DNA from: Anseranas semipalmata
Taxonomy: Eukaryota > Chordata > Aves > Anseriformes > Anseranatidae
Assembly: GCA_013399115.1 (NCBI GenBank)
Contig: VXAA01002213.1
Span: forward strand, 310,081 to 374,080
Length of the DNA stretch: 64,000 nucleotides
Direction: 5' to 3'
The notes below the pieces were generated by a model. The model saw only the letters and a program-made list of their open reading frames with translations, was not told the origin of the DNA and ran no database searches. Both the position numbers and the translations under genes were made by a program. Numbering within the stretch: the stretch's first letter is position 1; every line of letters starts with the position of its first letter. Positions 12,356 through 24,846 of this stretch are shown piece after piece.

Positions 12356-15300
12356 GTGGATGTAGAAGGGCAAAGCATGGAGGGAGTGGCAGAATAGTCC
12401 GACTTGTTTAGAGATGGTGTTGCTTTAGGTTTATTTTTCTAAGGTTTGAGGCATTCAAAGTGAATACTGTTTAACATGTGGAGATTAGTTAAGAATTTTG
12501 GGAGAACTCTTCCCAAGGGAAGTGGATCCACTGAAGAAGAGGGGGAAAGTTTCTGAAGCATGTAAGTATTTCAGAAAATCCACTGAGTTATTCATATGCT
12601 GCTAACAATAGAAAGAACTCGAAAGGCAAGACCCAGAACAGCAGGTACAGTATCTAATTAATGCACATATTCTAAGGAGGTTTAACCCATAACTGTCTGA
12701 ATATAAGTGGTAGTGTTTCAGCAGTAGGATTAAGAGATTCACAACTTTCACAGGTGAATCACAAAAACAAACATAAAATTCCTTAGCTTATCACCACACT
12801 GGAAATAAAATCTTGAAAAAATTCATATAAAAGTTTTATCATTAACATTTTCTGGAGGCTGCAATATAAAATAGATGCAACACAAACATTGGATTTTTTG
12901 AAGTGATAGGTCAAATGAAGTGAGCCAAGCTTAGAGGTGAACAGGATTTTAACTTAAACGTGATGTCTTACTGAGTAGGAGCTGAAACCTGCTTATTCTC
13001 ATCCTCACTTGAATGTTCCCTGCAGTAGCAGTGACTCTCATCAGTGACTTTCTGAAATACCAGAGACACTGCTTGGTCTAGACAGGCACCTGATCACGAG
13101 TTTAACTTTGAAGTTGGCCTTCTTATACTTTAAAATCAAAAGCATACCCTAATTGCTTGATGGATAGGGCCTGAAGACATGCCTATTTCTTGCAACATTG
13201 AGTCTAGAGTTATTGGGCGACAAATGAAAAGCTGAAGTGAGGCTGGTCTGCTTAAAAATGTACTTTCTATTGTAATTAGAAGCATCAGGTATTTGCAGGC
13301 CAGATACTAGGTATACCTGCAGTCTTTTTGGTGGACAACTGCTTTAACCAGTAACTTTAACTACATTATTTCTCTGAAGGCTAGTGTGTTCATTGGCAAT
13401 TTGCTGGATGTATGGAAATTAGACATGGATCTATCTGTTCTGGAAAGTAAAATGTCATGGAAGGGCTGGACTTGCAGGGACTTGAGCAGTGAATATTGGG
13501 TTAACTTGGGCTCAGGTAGTCAAATGCATCTCAGAAGCTTCAGGATGAAAGCTAAACATGGTGGCAGATATGGACAAGCAGAACCTGGTATGTGCTACGT
13601 GAAACCAGTGGTTCATTCTGTCCCTTAGCTCGTCCTGAGTGTAGCAGTCAGCACAGGATGGTTCAGAGCAACTTGGAAAGAACTGCCAGGGCCCTAGCAG
13701 ACATTGATCCTTGTGTGGATCAGAGCCAGAAACTGCTCCTTTATCCTGTGGGGCTGGTAGAAAGTTTAAGAAATCGGAAGCTTTCCTGTTCTGCAGTGGG
13801 ATGAAGGTAAGGTACCTGGGGAGTTACCTACAAAGAAATAGGAGCTCCTTGAGGGTGCATCTCTAGTGACAGGGTGCTCTCTTCTGATGTGTCGAAGCTC
13901 AAGACCCTTCTTGCCTGGTTCAGATTAAAGTCTGGACTTCTGACAGTCCTGCAATAAGATTCTTTCTCTCCAGGCTGTGGTCAGAAGTTGTTTCATGGGC
14001 CTCAAATGCTTTGTGGTGAATGTTTCATTGAAACTTCCTTTGAGAATTTTTTTAAATAGGTGTTCTCACTTAAAATATTCTTGAAAAACAACATGGAAAC
14101 TACTGTCTGTGTTTTGTTGAAATGCTTACATATACTAGCAGTATTTCTAGCTCTGCTGTCTGCCTGGACACTGCTAAATGTAATTAAGCACTGTTCAGTC
14201 TGAGCAAGGACTCCGATTTGGATTGTGCATATCCATGTCTCGTTTTGAAGCATTATAAATGCATTTTAAGTGAGCTAACATTCTGTAAATGTGGTTAACT
14301 TCTGCATTTCCAGATTTGGACTCAATTTGTTTTTTTAATAGTGGTTCTTGGATGCGTATGAGCGTGCATTTTGTATGGTCTATATACAGACCCCTATCAA
14401 ATTACCTACAGTAGGAAAATAACAGCATCATAATAGTTAATGGAATATAACATATGACGAAAAAGAAAATCAGCATTCCACACAGCAGGGCTTTTCAGAT
14501 GTTAATCTGCCTTGCAATATAATTGACAGGGAAGCTGATATCTGGGAATATTTTCATTCCCATCTTTTTCCTCTAAACAGTTAGTGTTCAGTGGTTGTGC
14601 AGCAGGGGAGATGAAGAAAAAGAAAGTTCTAGCCAAGTGAATGTTCTTTACCAGCAAAGATGTTAACTTTCGTCAGAAGGTAGTTAATCACTGGGAGAAA
14701 CAGATGAAGAAATTGGATAAAACATTTCTAGTTCCAGAAGTCTTTATTGATTGTGTCCCCCTCAAGAAAATTCAGCTCAATCTCTTAAACCCTCAAGTGA
14801 TTAAACCCTGGGCAGTCCACTGTAGACAGAGCAAATGAGAACTGTTTCAAAACCAGGCATGTAGAGCTAGGATAGAGAAAAAAGATTTCTTTTTCACTTT
14901 GAAATCCTTGCTGGGAGACGTAATCTGAGATGTTGATTTTGAGGCAAGAGTTTTCTTAAGTGTTACAATCTTTCTTTTTGTAAAAGACCTCTGAATCCTG
15001 AAGCTAGGCACTGTTTTATTTTCGGAGGAAGAGGTCTCTTGAACACAAGCCTAGGGCTTGGAAGATGGGGGACAGATCCCTGGTCCACCACGGACCTCTT
15101 GTACACCTAGGACTAAATGTCTTCAAGGTAACTAGGGCCCAGAGGGAGTGAAGCATCACTGAATGAGACGCTTGGAGCTGTAACCAGCTGAGTTCCTATC
15201 TGCAAGTGTCTTGTTCTCAGAGCAGCTCTTCTGCAGGAGCGTAGCTGTTGAGTTGGGGCATTACCACTAGCATGTGGCCTGAGGTATGCGTTATCACTCT

Positions 15301-18300
15301 TCTCCGTTGTCTGTGTACAGCACGAAGGTCTGGATTGTTGCTCTTGGATTGCAGTTTGTGTTCGTTGATAGTGGGCTGCTGGGGAAAAGCCCTTGGCTTC
15401 TCTGCCTTAGGGTTTTGGGAAGTTAGGTACATTAAATATGGCAGGGGAAAAAGTTCTACAGTAGTAGACAATATGAGCTGATTTTTTTTGTTTTTCTTGT
15501 GTAGCTGTTAACAGTGATGTCTTGGTCACCAGTTCACGTGCTATGCAGGAGTCTAACATAAAAATTATAGGAAGGCTGGTTTAGAAAACATGACTCCTCT
15601 TGTCAGTGAATGCCACTGTAACCAAAATCATGAAGCTAATTGAAGAAAAAATAAACAAGGAACCTTGTGATGGTTTTAGTTTGTCTTGGGTGGGGATTTT
15701 AGTTACGCTTGTGGGTATCAGAAGCAGGACTGCAGTTTCAGAAATTATCACCCGTCAGCTGAGCTGTAGTAACTGGCTGAGCGAATGCAGTCACTAATGG
15801 CTGTGAATCAAGCACTGGCTTAGATCACTTGAGTCAGCCTTCTCAAAACCTATCCTAGCTGTTCTGGCTTATCTGGATATTTAGCCGAGGTCCTGGTCTG
15901 AGCCAGGGGCTCTTCTGAGAGAGGCAATAGATGAGGTCAAATGAATTGGGTGAAATCACGCACCTATTTTCATGTTGGTGTAATTGTGTAGTTTTGCTGA
16001 GTTACGTGCAAGCTTTCCCCTTGACTGGATTTACACCTCTGAGCTCAGAATCTGCTTTAGCTTTTGGCTTTCATCCAGGAGTCTTAGAGCGCCTAACAAA
16101 CTTTTTAATTTGACCTCATAGTGCCAAAAAGTAAACCTATGGTATGCTCAGAAAGATTAAGGGCTGGTTCCAAAGCCTGTTGAAGTGTCAAAGTACTTCT
16201 TTCAGTAGATCTAGGCTGGACCTTTAATGGCTTGTTTGGACACACAGCAAATACCTGGAAGTGATCGTGGTTATAGCATAGTATTTAGCCAGTGCTTCTG
16301 GATCTAGATATATGGAGAAGTTTCAGGCGTGCTTTATGTGAGGTTATGTATTTATAGTATCACAAACTGTCACCAAAACACATCAAGCAAAGAAGGGGTC
16401 AGAAGTCACTAAACGCTTGGTTCTTTGGTCTAAACAATGTGCCAGGATACCTGTGGCTATCTGCCAGAATAAAGCAAGCCGGGGGGGGGAGCCTTTAATT
16501 ACGTTAATAATAGATCTCCAGTATGTGTCATCTCCCCCCATATATAACAAGGATTAATCAAGGTACAGATAATGCAGGGATGTGAGGTAGCTGGGAGGTG
16601 AGAGGTGCCAGGTGGAACCTGTTGCTGTGAATGTGAGACCTTGAGGCTAAAAGCCTAACCCTGAGAAAGCTGGGCTGGGGTCCTACACCCAGTTCTTGTT
16701 CCTAAGTAAAACTAATTTCTTGTCATTAATGGTAGATATTAGGATAACGAGGTTTAAATAGCTAAATCTAAGTTAGGTGAACAGTGCTGTTTAGCTGGTC
16801 AGAACTGTTTATCTGGTTTAAAGCAACTGAGGGCCAGCCAATTCACTGAAGGGATGAGTACCGAGATGTTGAGTGAAAAAATTGTGCTTTTGTTTGTCCC
16901 AGGATGATCTGAGTACTGGTGGGGTGAGACGATTCCTGGTTTCCAGAATTAGGCTGCTGAGCTCAGAATGTGTCCCCTGGCTGTTTTGCCTCCCAGGCTT
17001 TGTGCAGAACCTTCAGGAGAGTTACTGTGGGGTTGAAGCTGCTGTGTGATCATTATCCATCTGTATTCCATGCAATTATTATTTATGTTGTCGAATTCCC
17101 TGGAGGTAAAATTAAACCAGAGCTTTTATTTTTTCATTTCCAGCTCCTGTTTTTGTTTCTCCCTCCTCTTTAACAACCCTGTTTCCCAGGAGACCACTTG
17201 ATATGTCCTCATGTTTCCAAGAGACGCAGTTCAATAGGTTGAGAGTTAATTGCCAGCTGGGAGTTTCCAGATGTTTGTACATTAGCCCAAAGAGCTGCCC
17301 ACTGGTAGCAAATGAACAGCTGGAAAGACACGATCCAAACAAAGCATCTTTCAGCTGATTGACATATGTCTGGAGAACTTGGCATGTTTGAGAGAAATGG
17401 AATTGAAATTAGGAACAGCTAGGAGCAAGTCCTTCATTATCAATAATTAGTCAGTTAGACTTTTTGTTCGAATTCAGATATAATTCTAAAGCACTGTACT
17501 TAGTCATTATCACCCGTACGAGTAGATGATGGACGTAATGCATAGCCTTCAACCTATCTTTCCTTAAGAGATGTGTTCAGAAATACTCATTATACTAGGC
17601 TGTTTGACGGGGCTGGGTGGTGCAAATGGTTTGGAATGGATATGAACCCTTTCACTCTGAAGTCAGATTCACATCCAGCCCAAACAGCTGGTGGCAAATG
17701 AGTTGTTAAGTTACTTAAGAGTTTTCCATCAGTATTTTTTGGTGAAAAAAAGGACATATCGAGTATTTGGATGTTTGGGGTGGGGGGGTGGCGACTGTCT
17801 TCCTAATACACAAGGAACTGAAACATGAAATCTATTATTCCATCCTGCAAGAGTTAGTTATTGCAAGCCAGGTGTTAATGTTTTTGAAAAATACTACTCT
17901 GATTGTTCTGTCCCTATAGAGCAATCCTATGTGATGAGGCAATACAAAAAACATGAACTGGCCTTCTCAAGTTCAGATTTGAGGACTACCATAGAAGGTT
18001 AAGCTGTACTTTCCTCCAGCTGGCCATTGCTGGGATGAGACTTCTCACCGTCTCTAAGCAATCAAGCCTTTAAATCAGATATTTTTTCCCAAATGACTTT
18101 TTGCCCAACAAGATTGGGGTAGTGTAATTCATGTGCATAATATATTTAAGGAACAAGATAAATCCACAAAACATTTTTGCCCCAGAAATGTGTTTTGTCT
18201 GACCATAGGAAAGCCTCTTGCCGCTTTCTGGATTTCTTCTTTTCCATTTCGAAGTCCTTCTGTCCCAAGCACGTTGTTTAGGAAAGCAGCAATGTCTGGG

Positions 18301-20411
18301 AGTTTGGTGCTTCTGCTGCTTGCGCTGACATCCTTGGAGAGGACTTCATGGAGGCTGCTCCCTGCTGAGAACTTGGCCCCACGCATGCCTTCTGTGAATG
18401 CTGGAAGGAAACCTTGCCCCTTCAGAGAGAGAGCCTTCTGTCTAGTCGATCTGAATTACAGTCACGAGGTGGTAGGAGTTGCAGGACATTGTTACCCTGA
18501 ACTGTCGTCACGGCCATCACAATGAGGAGAAAAATATAGCTATCATTATGGGAGCTTTACACTGCATGGTTTATCTCTATAACAGTGCACTATGATGTGC
18601 CTAATTAGACTGTATCAGCTGCTCCACGTCTGCTACTAAAGGGAGACTTTCTTATTGTGTCTAGTCAACAGAGAGCTCTCAGCCTGTGATTTAGCACTGA
18701 AATTAAATTTAAGCATAGTTTCCCATTTGATTATCAAGCTATGGGTGACTTTTAAGGATCCTTTTCAATCCATTACCTCCACTAGCTGTAAACTGTCTCT
18801 GCCACGGTTTCTTCCTTTTCTGTGGCAGATGCAGACTGAAAACTCATCCATTTAAAGTTAGAGGGGAACGAACCCAAATAATTCTAATTAGAGGAGGCAA
18901 ACTTGCTGTTGTTCGGTCTCCTTCCCTGACTGTCAGTTTCTGCTTCTGAGTCTCAATTACTGAGACACAATAAATGTGATTCTTGAATACACTGAAAGAA
19001 CAAGACCTTCAGAAAGTAATATAGGGTAAGTAGGGCAAAAAAAAAAGTTTTTTCGTCTGTGCCAAATCGGAACAATTATCCGGTCTGTGGCTTCATTTTG
19101 AGGGGAGTAGGGTGACTGCCACAGAGAAATTATAAGGAAATTATATATTCTCCTTGGTCCCTTGTGCATACTAATCTATTAAAAATGTCAAGTAAACAAG
19201 TGTATTGTTCTTAGTAATACTGTCTAAGGAACAAACTTGGATAAAATAGTGTCTGTTTTATGGACAAAAATGACCGTGATCAGAGCTGAAAAGAGTTCAG
19301 TCTACGGTTTACTCACCTGTTGCATGGTTTTGACGTGCATGTGGAGAAGGTGAGTGGGTCGAGATGAGGCTATGGGAGACATTTGTTTCCTTGGCGCTTG
19401 TAGCTGTACTTGTGTTCCTTTTGGAAGATGCCCACAGTTTGATGAACATGCTGCCTGAACCTTGAAAGATGTGATACCTCCACTTCAAGGAGCTGGCGAG
19501 GTTGAAGGCGTTCTGTAGTAACTCCAGACAAAGTGTCCTCTGCATAACAAGCGTTTCTTCTGCTGCAGGAACTGGCAGCCTTTCAGTATACTGCAGTAGG
19601 AAGGAATGATCTGATCACACCAGACACCCAACTGATATAAGATGTTGCAACATTGACTAGATGTACGGGAAAGGGAGAATAGAGGTGGGGAGAGAAGGTG
19701 GGGTAAGGTTTTCGTTCTGCCCTACTATGATGGGGCTTCAGCCCTTGTGGTTGATAAAACAGCTTTCTGGAAGAAACAAAGACAGGATCCATTGGAGTAT
19801 CTCTGAAGTTCTGCTGATCTGTAAAGCAACATGGATGTTTTTGTTTGAGGCTTTGCTGTGATTGGCTTCCAGCCATGCACACAAAGACAATGAGCCCTTG
19901 CGGCAGCGCGTGCAGGGTGGTGATTTTGTGGTGTGAATGCAAACAGGGAGACTACTTGTGGATGCAAGTCAGGCTAAACAACAGGCATGGTCCTCTGCAG
20001 TAGGAAGTCCTAAGCCCTTTTATGCCCTTTACTCAAAGTGCTTGGTACAGAAGAAAGGCATGAGACCTTCAGCATGGTATGGCAGTAAGGGGCTTGTTCG
20101 CAGTGCTGTTGCTGGAGCAGGAGTAGGATCCTATGCCCCACCTTGCCATGATGTGTGGGTTCTCTTGAGATCCCAGATCCTGTACAGCTTTCCATATCTG
20201 ATACTTAAACATGTACTCGGAAACAAACACTCATATCTATGCTGTTGCTCACTTTTCACAAGGGCTAAGAGGAAGTGATTGCTTCATTACTGCGCTCTTT
20301 ACTACTGACCTACTAAAGAGAGATTTTATGGTTGATTACTGGGAATGGAATGACGGGAAAGTGGTTTGTTCTGCATCCCATTTTTAAACAGATCGTCTCT
20401 GAAGCACTGCT
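12356..20411. other. Intronic sequence, mostly unique
   Basis: Eight kilobases without a convincing exon, repeat or RNA gene. A GTTCGAATTC stretch at 17466-17475 looks like a tRNA B box, but no A box or cloverleaf accompanies it. Homeodomain-type TCTAATTAG/CTAATTAG words occur near 18602 and 18883. Some parts, such as 17040-17480, have the even, repeat-free texture of conserved noncoding DNA, which cannot be proved from one sequence. Confidence 0.45.
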
Positions 20412-20440
20412 CTTACCAAGTGTTTTTCTTTTATTTACAG
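20412..20440 (+). promoter_or_regulatory. CELF4: 3' splice site of the CELF4 exon
   Basis: CTTAC at 20412-20416 fits a branch-point consensus, with the adenosine at 20415, 25 bases before the intron end. A U-rich tract (TGTTTTTCTTTTATTTACAG) runs directly into the AG at 20439-20440. The first exon base is G. This acceptor gives the correct CELF reading frame and no nearby AG competes with it. Confidence 0.88.
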
Positions 20441-20523
20441 GCTGTGCCTTCCTAACGTATTGCGAAAGGGAGTCCGCTCTAAAGGCCCAGAGTGCACTGC
20501 ATGAACAGAAGACGCTGCCAGGG
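20441..20523 (+). CDS. CELF4: CELF4 internal coding exon (RRM1, RNP1 to helix 2)
   Basis: This 83-base exon completes a split glycine codon (the first base comes from the previous exon, so it enters in phase 1) and adds 27 whole codons, ending in phase 0. The peptide starts [12 protein letters not shown] and ends [17 protein letters not shown] is the RNP1 strand of an RRM; the rest is helix 2 and the turn before beta-4. From family knowledge, CELF proteins bind U/G-rich RNA through three RRMs and control splicing, stability and translation, CELF4 mainly in neurons. The ERES residues match CELF4; CELF3, 5 and 6 have ARDS here, and CELF1/2 differ more. The 83-base length and phases fit the conserved second coding exon of CELF genes. 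Skipping it would shift the frame. The next codons expected (MNRP...) are not contiguous, as the donor requires. Very sure of a CELF exon, quite sure of CELF4. Confidence 0.93.
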
Positions 20524-20529
20524 GTGAGT
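20521..20529 (+). promoter_or_regulatory. CELF4: 5' splice site of the CELF4 exon
   Basis: GGG|GTGAGT is a near-consensus U1 donor, with the exon ending at 20523. It falls after the glycine of the LPG motif, exactly where the CELF family breaks before the next short exon encoding MNRPIQVK. Reading past it gives only VSPA and a stop, which supports splicing here. Confidence 0.88.
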
Positions 20530-20745
20530 CCAGCTTGATTTTTTTCTAAAAGCCTAAAATGGATTACACATGGAGTTCCAGTCTTGTGCTTGGAAGCATA
20601 ATGTCTCCAGTTGCTTGAATGACTCACTATTTGCATTGTGCTAATAACATCAAGGTACTACCAACCCACCCAAATGGTTTCCATGCAGAAAAAGAAAAGC
20701 CTTTTGCTCTTATCAGGAGCTAGGAAAACAGTAATTAACTGGTTA

Positions 20746-20815
20746 TGGGCTGGATTCTACCAGCTTTACTCAGGTGAGCAGAGGCTTGAGGCTTATGACT
20801 GCTACAGTGAAGCAT
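20746..20815 (+). repeat. Possible ancient sauropsid repeat fragment
   Basis: 'gggctggattctaccagctt' followed by 'tactcaggtgagcagaggct' resembles a family common in turtle and bird DNA (gctggattctgccacccttactca...gagtag). The match is short and diverged. Confidence 0.3.
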
Positions 20816-23800
20816 TAGAGTGCTCACTGGGTGCTACCTCTTTACTATTTTTCCTCTATGAAGCAAGATGTGGTGCTGAGAAATCAAGAAACAGATCACA
20901 TTATTGAGTTATCATGGAAGGAAAACATATTCTTGATGACAAAGTGGTTTGACTCAGTTACTTTAGTATTCAAGCAGCTGTAGCAGATTGGAAAGGCGGT
21001 GAGACAAGGAGAAAAGAGAGGGAGAAGAGATGAACAGATGATAATGAGGAAAATTATTCACATGAGCAAGATCTAAGGTTCAGACAACACAAGCAGAGCT
21101 AAAAATAGAATCAGCATTACGTGGGGAAGACCTACTCTGCTGGGATGGGTTTCCAGTTTAGCAGTAACCAAAAGGAGGGAGGGAGATACTATTTAGATTC
21201 AGCTGGGGTGCATGGATTAGAAACAGCTGAGTGCAGTACTCCTGCACTGCAAACCAGAATAAGGCTGGCCTGAAGCTGAAGTGAGTGATCGAATAATTAA
21301 GAGTGGGATCCCGAGGGTCCCAGGTTGCATCTAAATCGAGAGGGAACGGATGCAGAAGTCTGCCTTTTTTACATGGTGTTGAGTGACTGAGTCCTGTTTA
21401 CCCATAACCTACCTTTCCACAAAACCTAAGACACACCAGTTGCTCTGTTTCTGAAGAAAGTGTTGATTCTGCTCTGCTTGTTTCCATCATCCTGGGTCTG
21501 TTTACCTATCTCTTTGCCACCTTGCCAGTACAGAGATGCCCACACACTTGCTCATCTACATCTATCTTTGCTTTAAAGGCCATACCTTATGTAAATATAT
21601 ACATACTTCATTCCCTAAAAATACATTTCTGTCAGCTGACAACTCCCTCAGAATTATTTTTTTCTAGAAACCCGTTAGCCACGGATTGAAAGTAACTTGG
21701 ATCTTTTGGGGGTTCAGTATTTTCTTCCTTTTTATTTTTTATTTTTTTGCTTCTAACAGGTGATGTTTTCCTTTATCATTTGGGGGGAGAGAATTAAGAT
21801 CTGGATGTACAGAAAATTAAAATATCTCTTGAACAGGGATGTTTTGGGTATTTTACTTGAAATTTTCTGAAACAAGCTTGAAAACAGAATGTGTATGTAT
21901 GAAAAGTAGAGGTATCTCTGTGGTGAATAAGGTGTCATGTATTTAAATGATGGTGACTGGCATTCCAGTTGTCTTCATGGAGACTGTTTGTTCCCCTCAT
22001 TAGTAGCCAGACCACTCATTTGCCAATGGAGTTAATATCTTGTCTATGAGGTCAAAATCACATCTTGAAGTTGTGATGGAAATATCTCCAAGAAGGCAGT
22101 GAGACTGAGCCCTCAGGTTTAACAAAGTGTATATTTAGGATTTTTTAAAAGGACTTCTCTATGTGTGTACTTCTATGAATCCTGGCTTGCATTTTGGGGA
22201 TTCCAAATCACAAAAATCTTAAAATCAAAACTGTTTTGGACAGTGTCAAAATTGAATCAGTTGAACTGGGATCAAGACTTCCTTCACAGGTTGTATTGTC
22301 TGATTCTAGACTACAGGTAAAACGTGTTCTTTGGTTTATGTCACTTCTACCATATGCAGCCCATACTGACCACACTGATTTCAGAAGGCTTTTTTGTTTT
22401 TATGCTTTGAGGTGACATATCTGGATCTGATTAAACGAGGAACTGTGAATCCTCTGAAATAGCAACCTGTTTTTTTGAGAGTTCTGAGCATTGACTTCCC
22501 CCATCCCTTTTACTTCTAGTTCTGCTTGTCTTAGGATAAACCTTACTTTTCACCAGCAAATGCTCTGCATGCAGTCTTCTGCCAAGTTTCTGAACTCATC
22601 TTCTGAATGATGTCACTGTAGTTTATTTAAGGAAACTAGCCTTGTCTCTTGATAAACTATTATGCCTGGCTACTGTTTTATGGTTCCAATGTGAGTAGCA
22701 GAGAATTATTTATGACTTACCTGACTGTGCTTGATAACACGCACCAACAATATCAGGAATAGTTCATCATAAAATAAAAAGCACTCTAAGGTCAAGGGTC
22801 TAAGTCCTCATTCACGTGAGTTCACAAATGATGCATATATAACACCTTTTCTTGACCCTCTAGCGTCTGTGACACAAACAGCACTACTGAGAAAGTATCA
22901 AAAATAATTAACAAGGCTGGTATAGGAAGAAAAATAGTACTACAGTGAGCCACTGAATCAAGACGCTTCTTTCCCCTCCATCTGTAAACTGTATATTTGT
23001 CTTCGCTTGCAATATTGCTGTTCACGTTCTTGTGTTCTGAAACAGAGTTGAGTCATTTTTAATAATATGCACATGAATGCTAATGTATGGAAATGGTGAG
23101 GCATCAGGAGTTTGTGTCCAGATTCAGACGCCTTGCCTCTTAGCTATGTATCACTGTTTTTAGTGGAGTGGCTACATGCACATATTTTACAGTAATTACT
23201 TTCTGGATGTGCTTTGCAAGATGACAGAAATATGTTTCACATATTTCTATGTTATATGTGGGACATAAAGTCATCTTGTGGAATAATCAAAAGACTTCCA
23301 AGCAGGTATGTGTTGATTAATAAAGTCTTTATAGCACTTTGTTTTTGGGCAGGAAGGAATCATGATGGATATTTTGAAGCAACTAGAATGGAATGCGAAA
23401 CATAAAGTTATTAGTTGAATCCTCTTCATCTGAATGAATTAGTCTCTTCTGGATAGTTTGAAATTCTCGCCTATAATTGAAGGTTAACGTAACGGGGTGT
23501 GTACGTATGTGTAAAGAGCACTTTTGTGAGTACCGGACAATCCAAATTAAAGCGTTTACTTGTGATTGTTTATTTTACATATAATAGGGTAGCTGGATGA
23601 TGAAGTATATTAGTTCTTTAATAATTTATAGAAATGCTTTGATGTAGCAGTAATTACATTAAAGGTCACATATCAAAGGTAATTTGGTTGAGCAGCTGTG
23701 ATGGTTTCTCAGAAGCAATCAATATTGCTGTCCGTGGTGCAGATTTCACCAAGGGGACTGCCAGATTAAAGGAGGCTTATTACCAGCCAGACGGGCACGG

Positions 23801-24817
23801 GGGAAATCAAGAACAGATTGGAGAGATGCACAATTCTCTTTCCCCACCTATAATTAACACTGTTCGCCATAATCTGTGCTAATCCTTCATAGTGGGAAAC
23901 CACACTTTTTTTCCAACATCATAAAAAGCAAATTAGGCAAGGAAGAGTAATTTGGGGGAGGAGAGGGAAGGAGAAAGTACAGAAAGTAAAAGTTGATTCA
24001 CCCTTGGGATTTCTGATGCTGAGATATCTCTCAATGATAAAATTCAGCATCAAAAATGCAGCCCATGGTGTTGAGGAAAGCATGGGGTGGGGGGGAGCGA
24101 TCCAGACAATGACAGTGCAGGGGATGTGAGAATTATCTGCCTGCAGATTTGGTATAATATTATCTATTTGCCCCACAAAGCTCCACAGGAAATGAAATCA
24201 GGGAAATAAAATTATGTTTTAAGTGTAGTCATTTTGATTACAAATTATAGTGAAGGCAACTTTTTCTCCCCTTTTTTTCTTTCTGAAGCGAATGGCAGAG
24301 GATAATGCTGAGAAATGTAATTATGCTATCAAGATCTACTTTTATTTATAGCACAAATAAACTGAGCTCATGTATGATAAGCACAGCGGCATTTTTTTCC
24401 TCTGGTTCTTTGTGGCTCTCTCAGGCACTGAGAGTGAATAGTCCATGTATCCTTGGTTGGAGGCAGTGCCTCTTTGCATAATGTTAAAACCTCCCTGTAA
24501 GATTTGCGAAGAATAATTATGAAATTAAGTAGCTAAGAAACTGTTAACCTCAGCAATCCACAGGGCTTATTCAGGTTGGGAAACAGGCTGGGGTTTCGTA
24601 CTGTGTCTGTTCCTCCTGAAAGGGAGGATGGTACTACTGGTGTACCAGATTTCTCAGTCCATAACATCATTAGTTTTCTTCTGAATGGTTCTGGTATTGT
24701 CTCTTCTGCTATCTAGAAAAAAAAAAGTCTTATTTATCATTTCTCTTAAAACAGAACAAAAAAAAAGAACTTAACATTAGAAGACAGGTGAGCTTGTAAG
24801 ACTTATTAAACCCAGTT
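20816..24817. other. Intronic sequence, nothing certain
   Basis: No exon is seen. 23640-24180 is a repeat-free block with even base composition that could be a conserved regulatory element. The 64-codon frame inside it (23688-23882) has no recognisable domain. Confidence 0.4.
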
Positions 24818-24846
24818 AAAAAAAAAAAAAAAAAACTCAAGTTTGA
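24818..24846. repeat. A18 tract joined to a small inverted repeat
   Basis: Eighteen adenines (24818-24835) run into AACTCAA-GT-TTGAGTT (24834-24849 region), a 7-base inverted repeat with a 2-base centre. It is short enough to be chance. Confidence 0.6.

Larger units (their letters stand above)
1..20440 (+). other. CELF4: CELF4 upstream intron (partial)
   Basis: This is the 3' part of the intron before the exon at 20441. The exon encoding the start of RRM1, which should end ...FTGMHK plus a G, was not found, so the intron is longer than 20.4 kb. Open frames here are at most about 157 codons, overlap on several strands and match no family I recognise. The contents I can name are the CR1 and MIR relics and the poly(A) tract listed separately. 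Very long 5' introns are usual for CELF4 in vertebrates. Confidence 0.8.

Noticed and set aside
17466..17475. tRNA B-box-like GTTCGAATTC
   Set aside because: No A box, acceptor stem or cloverleaf can be drawn around it.
20332..20538. Reading the CELF4 exon as part of a 68-codon intronless ORF
   Set aside because: The part before 20441 is intron (branch point, pyrimidine tract, AG) and the part after 20523 is intron (GTGAGT); only the 83 bases match CELF.
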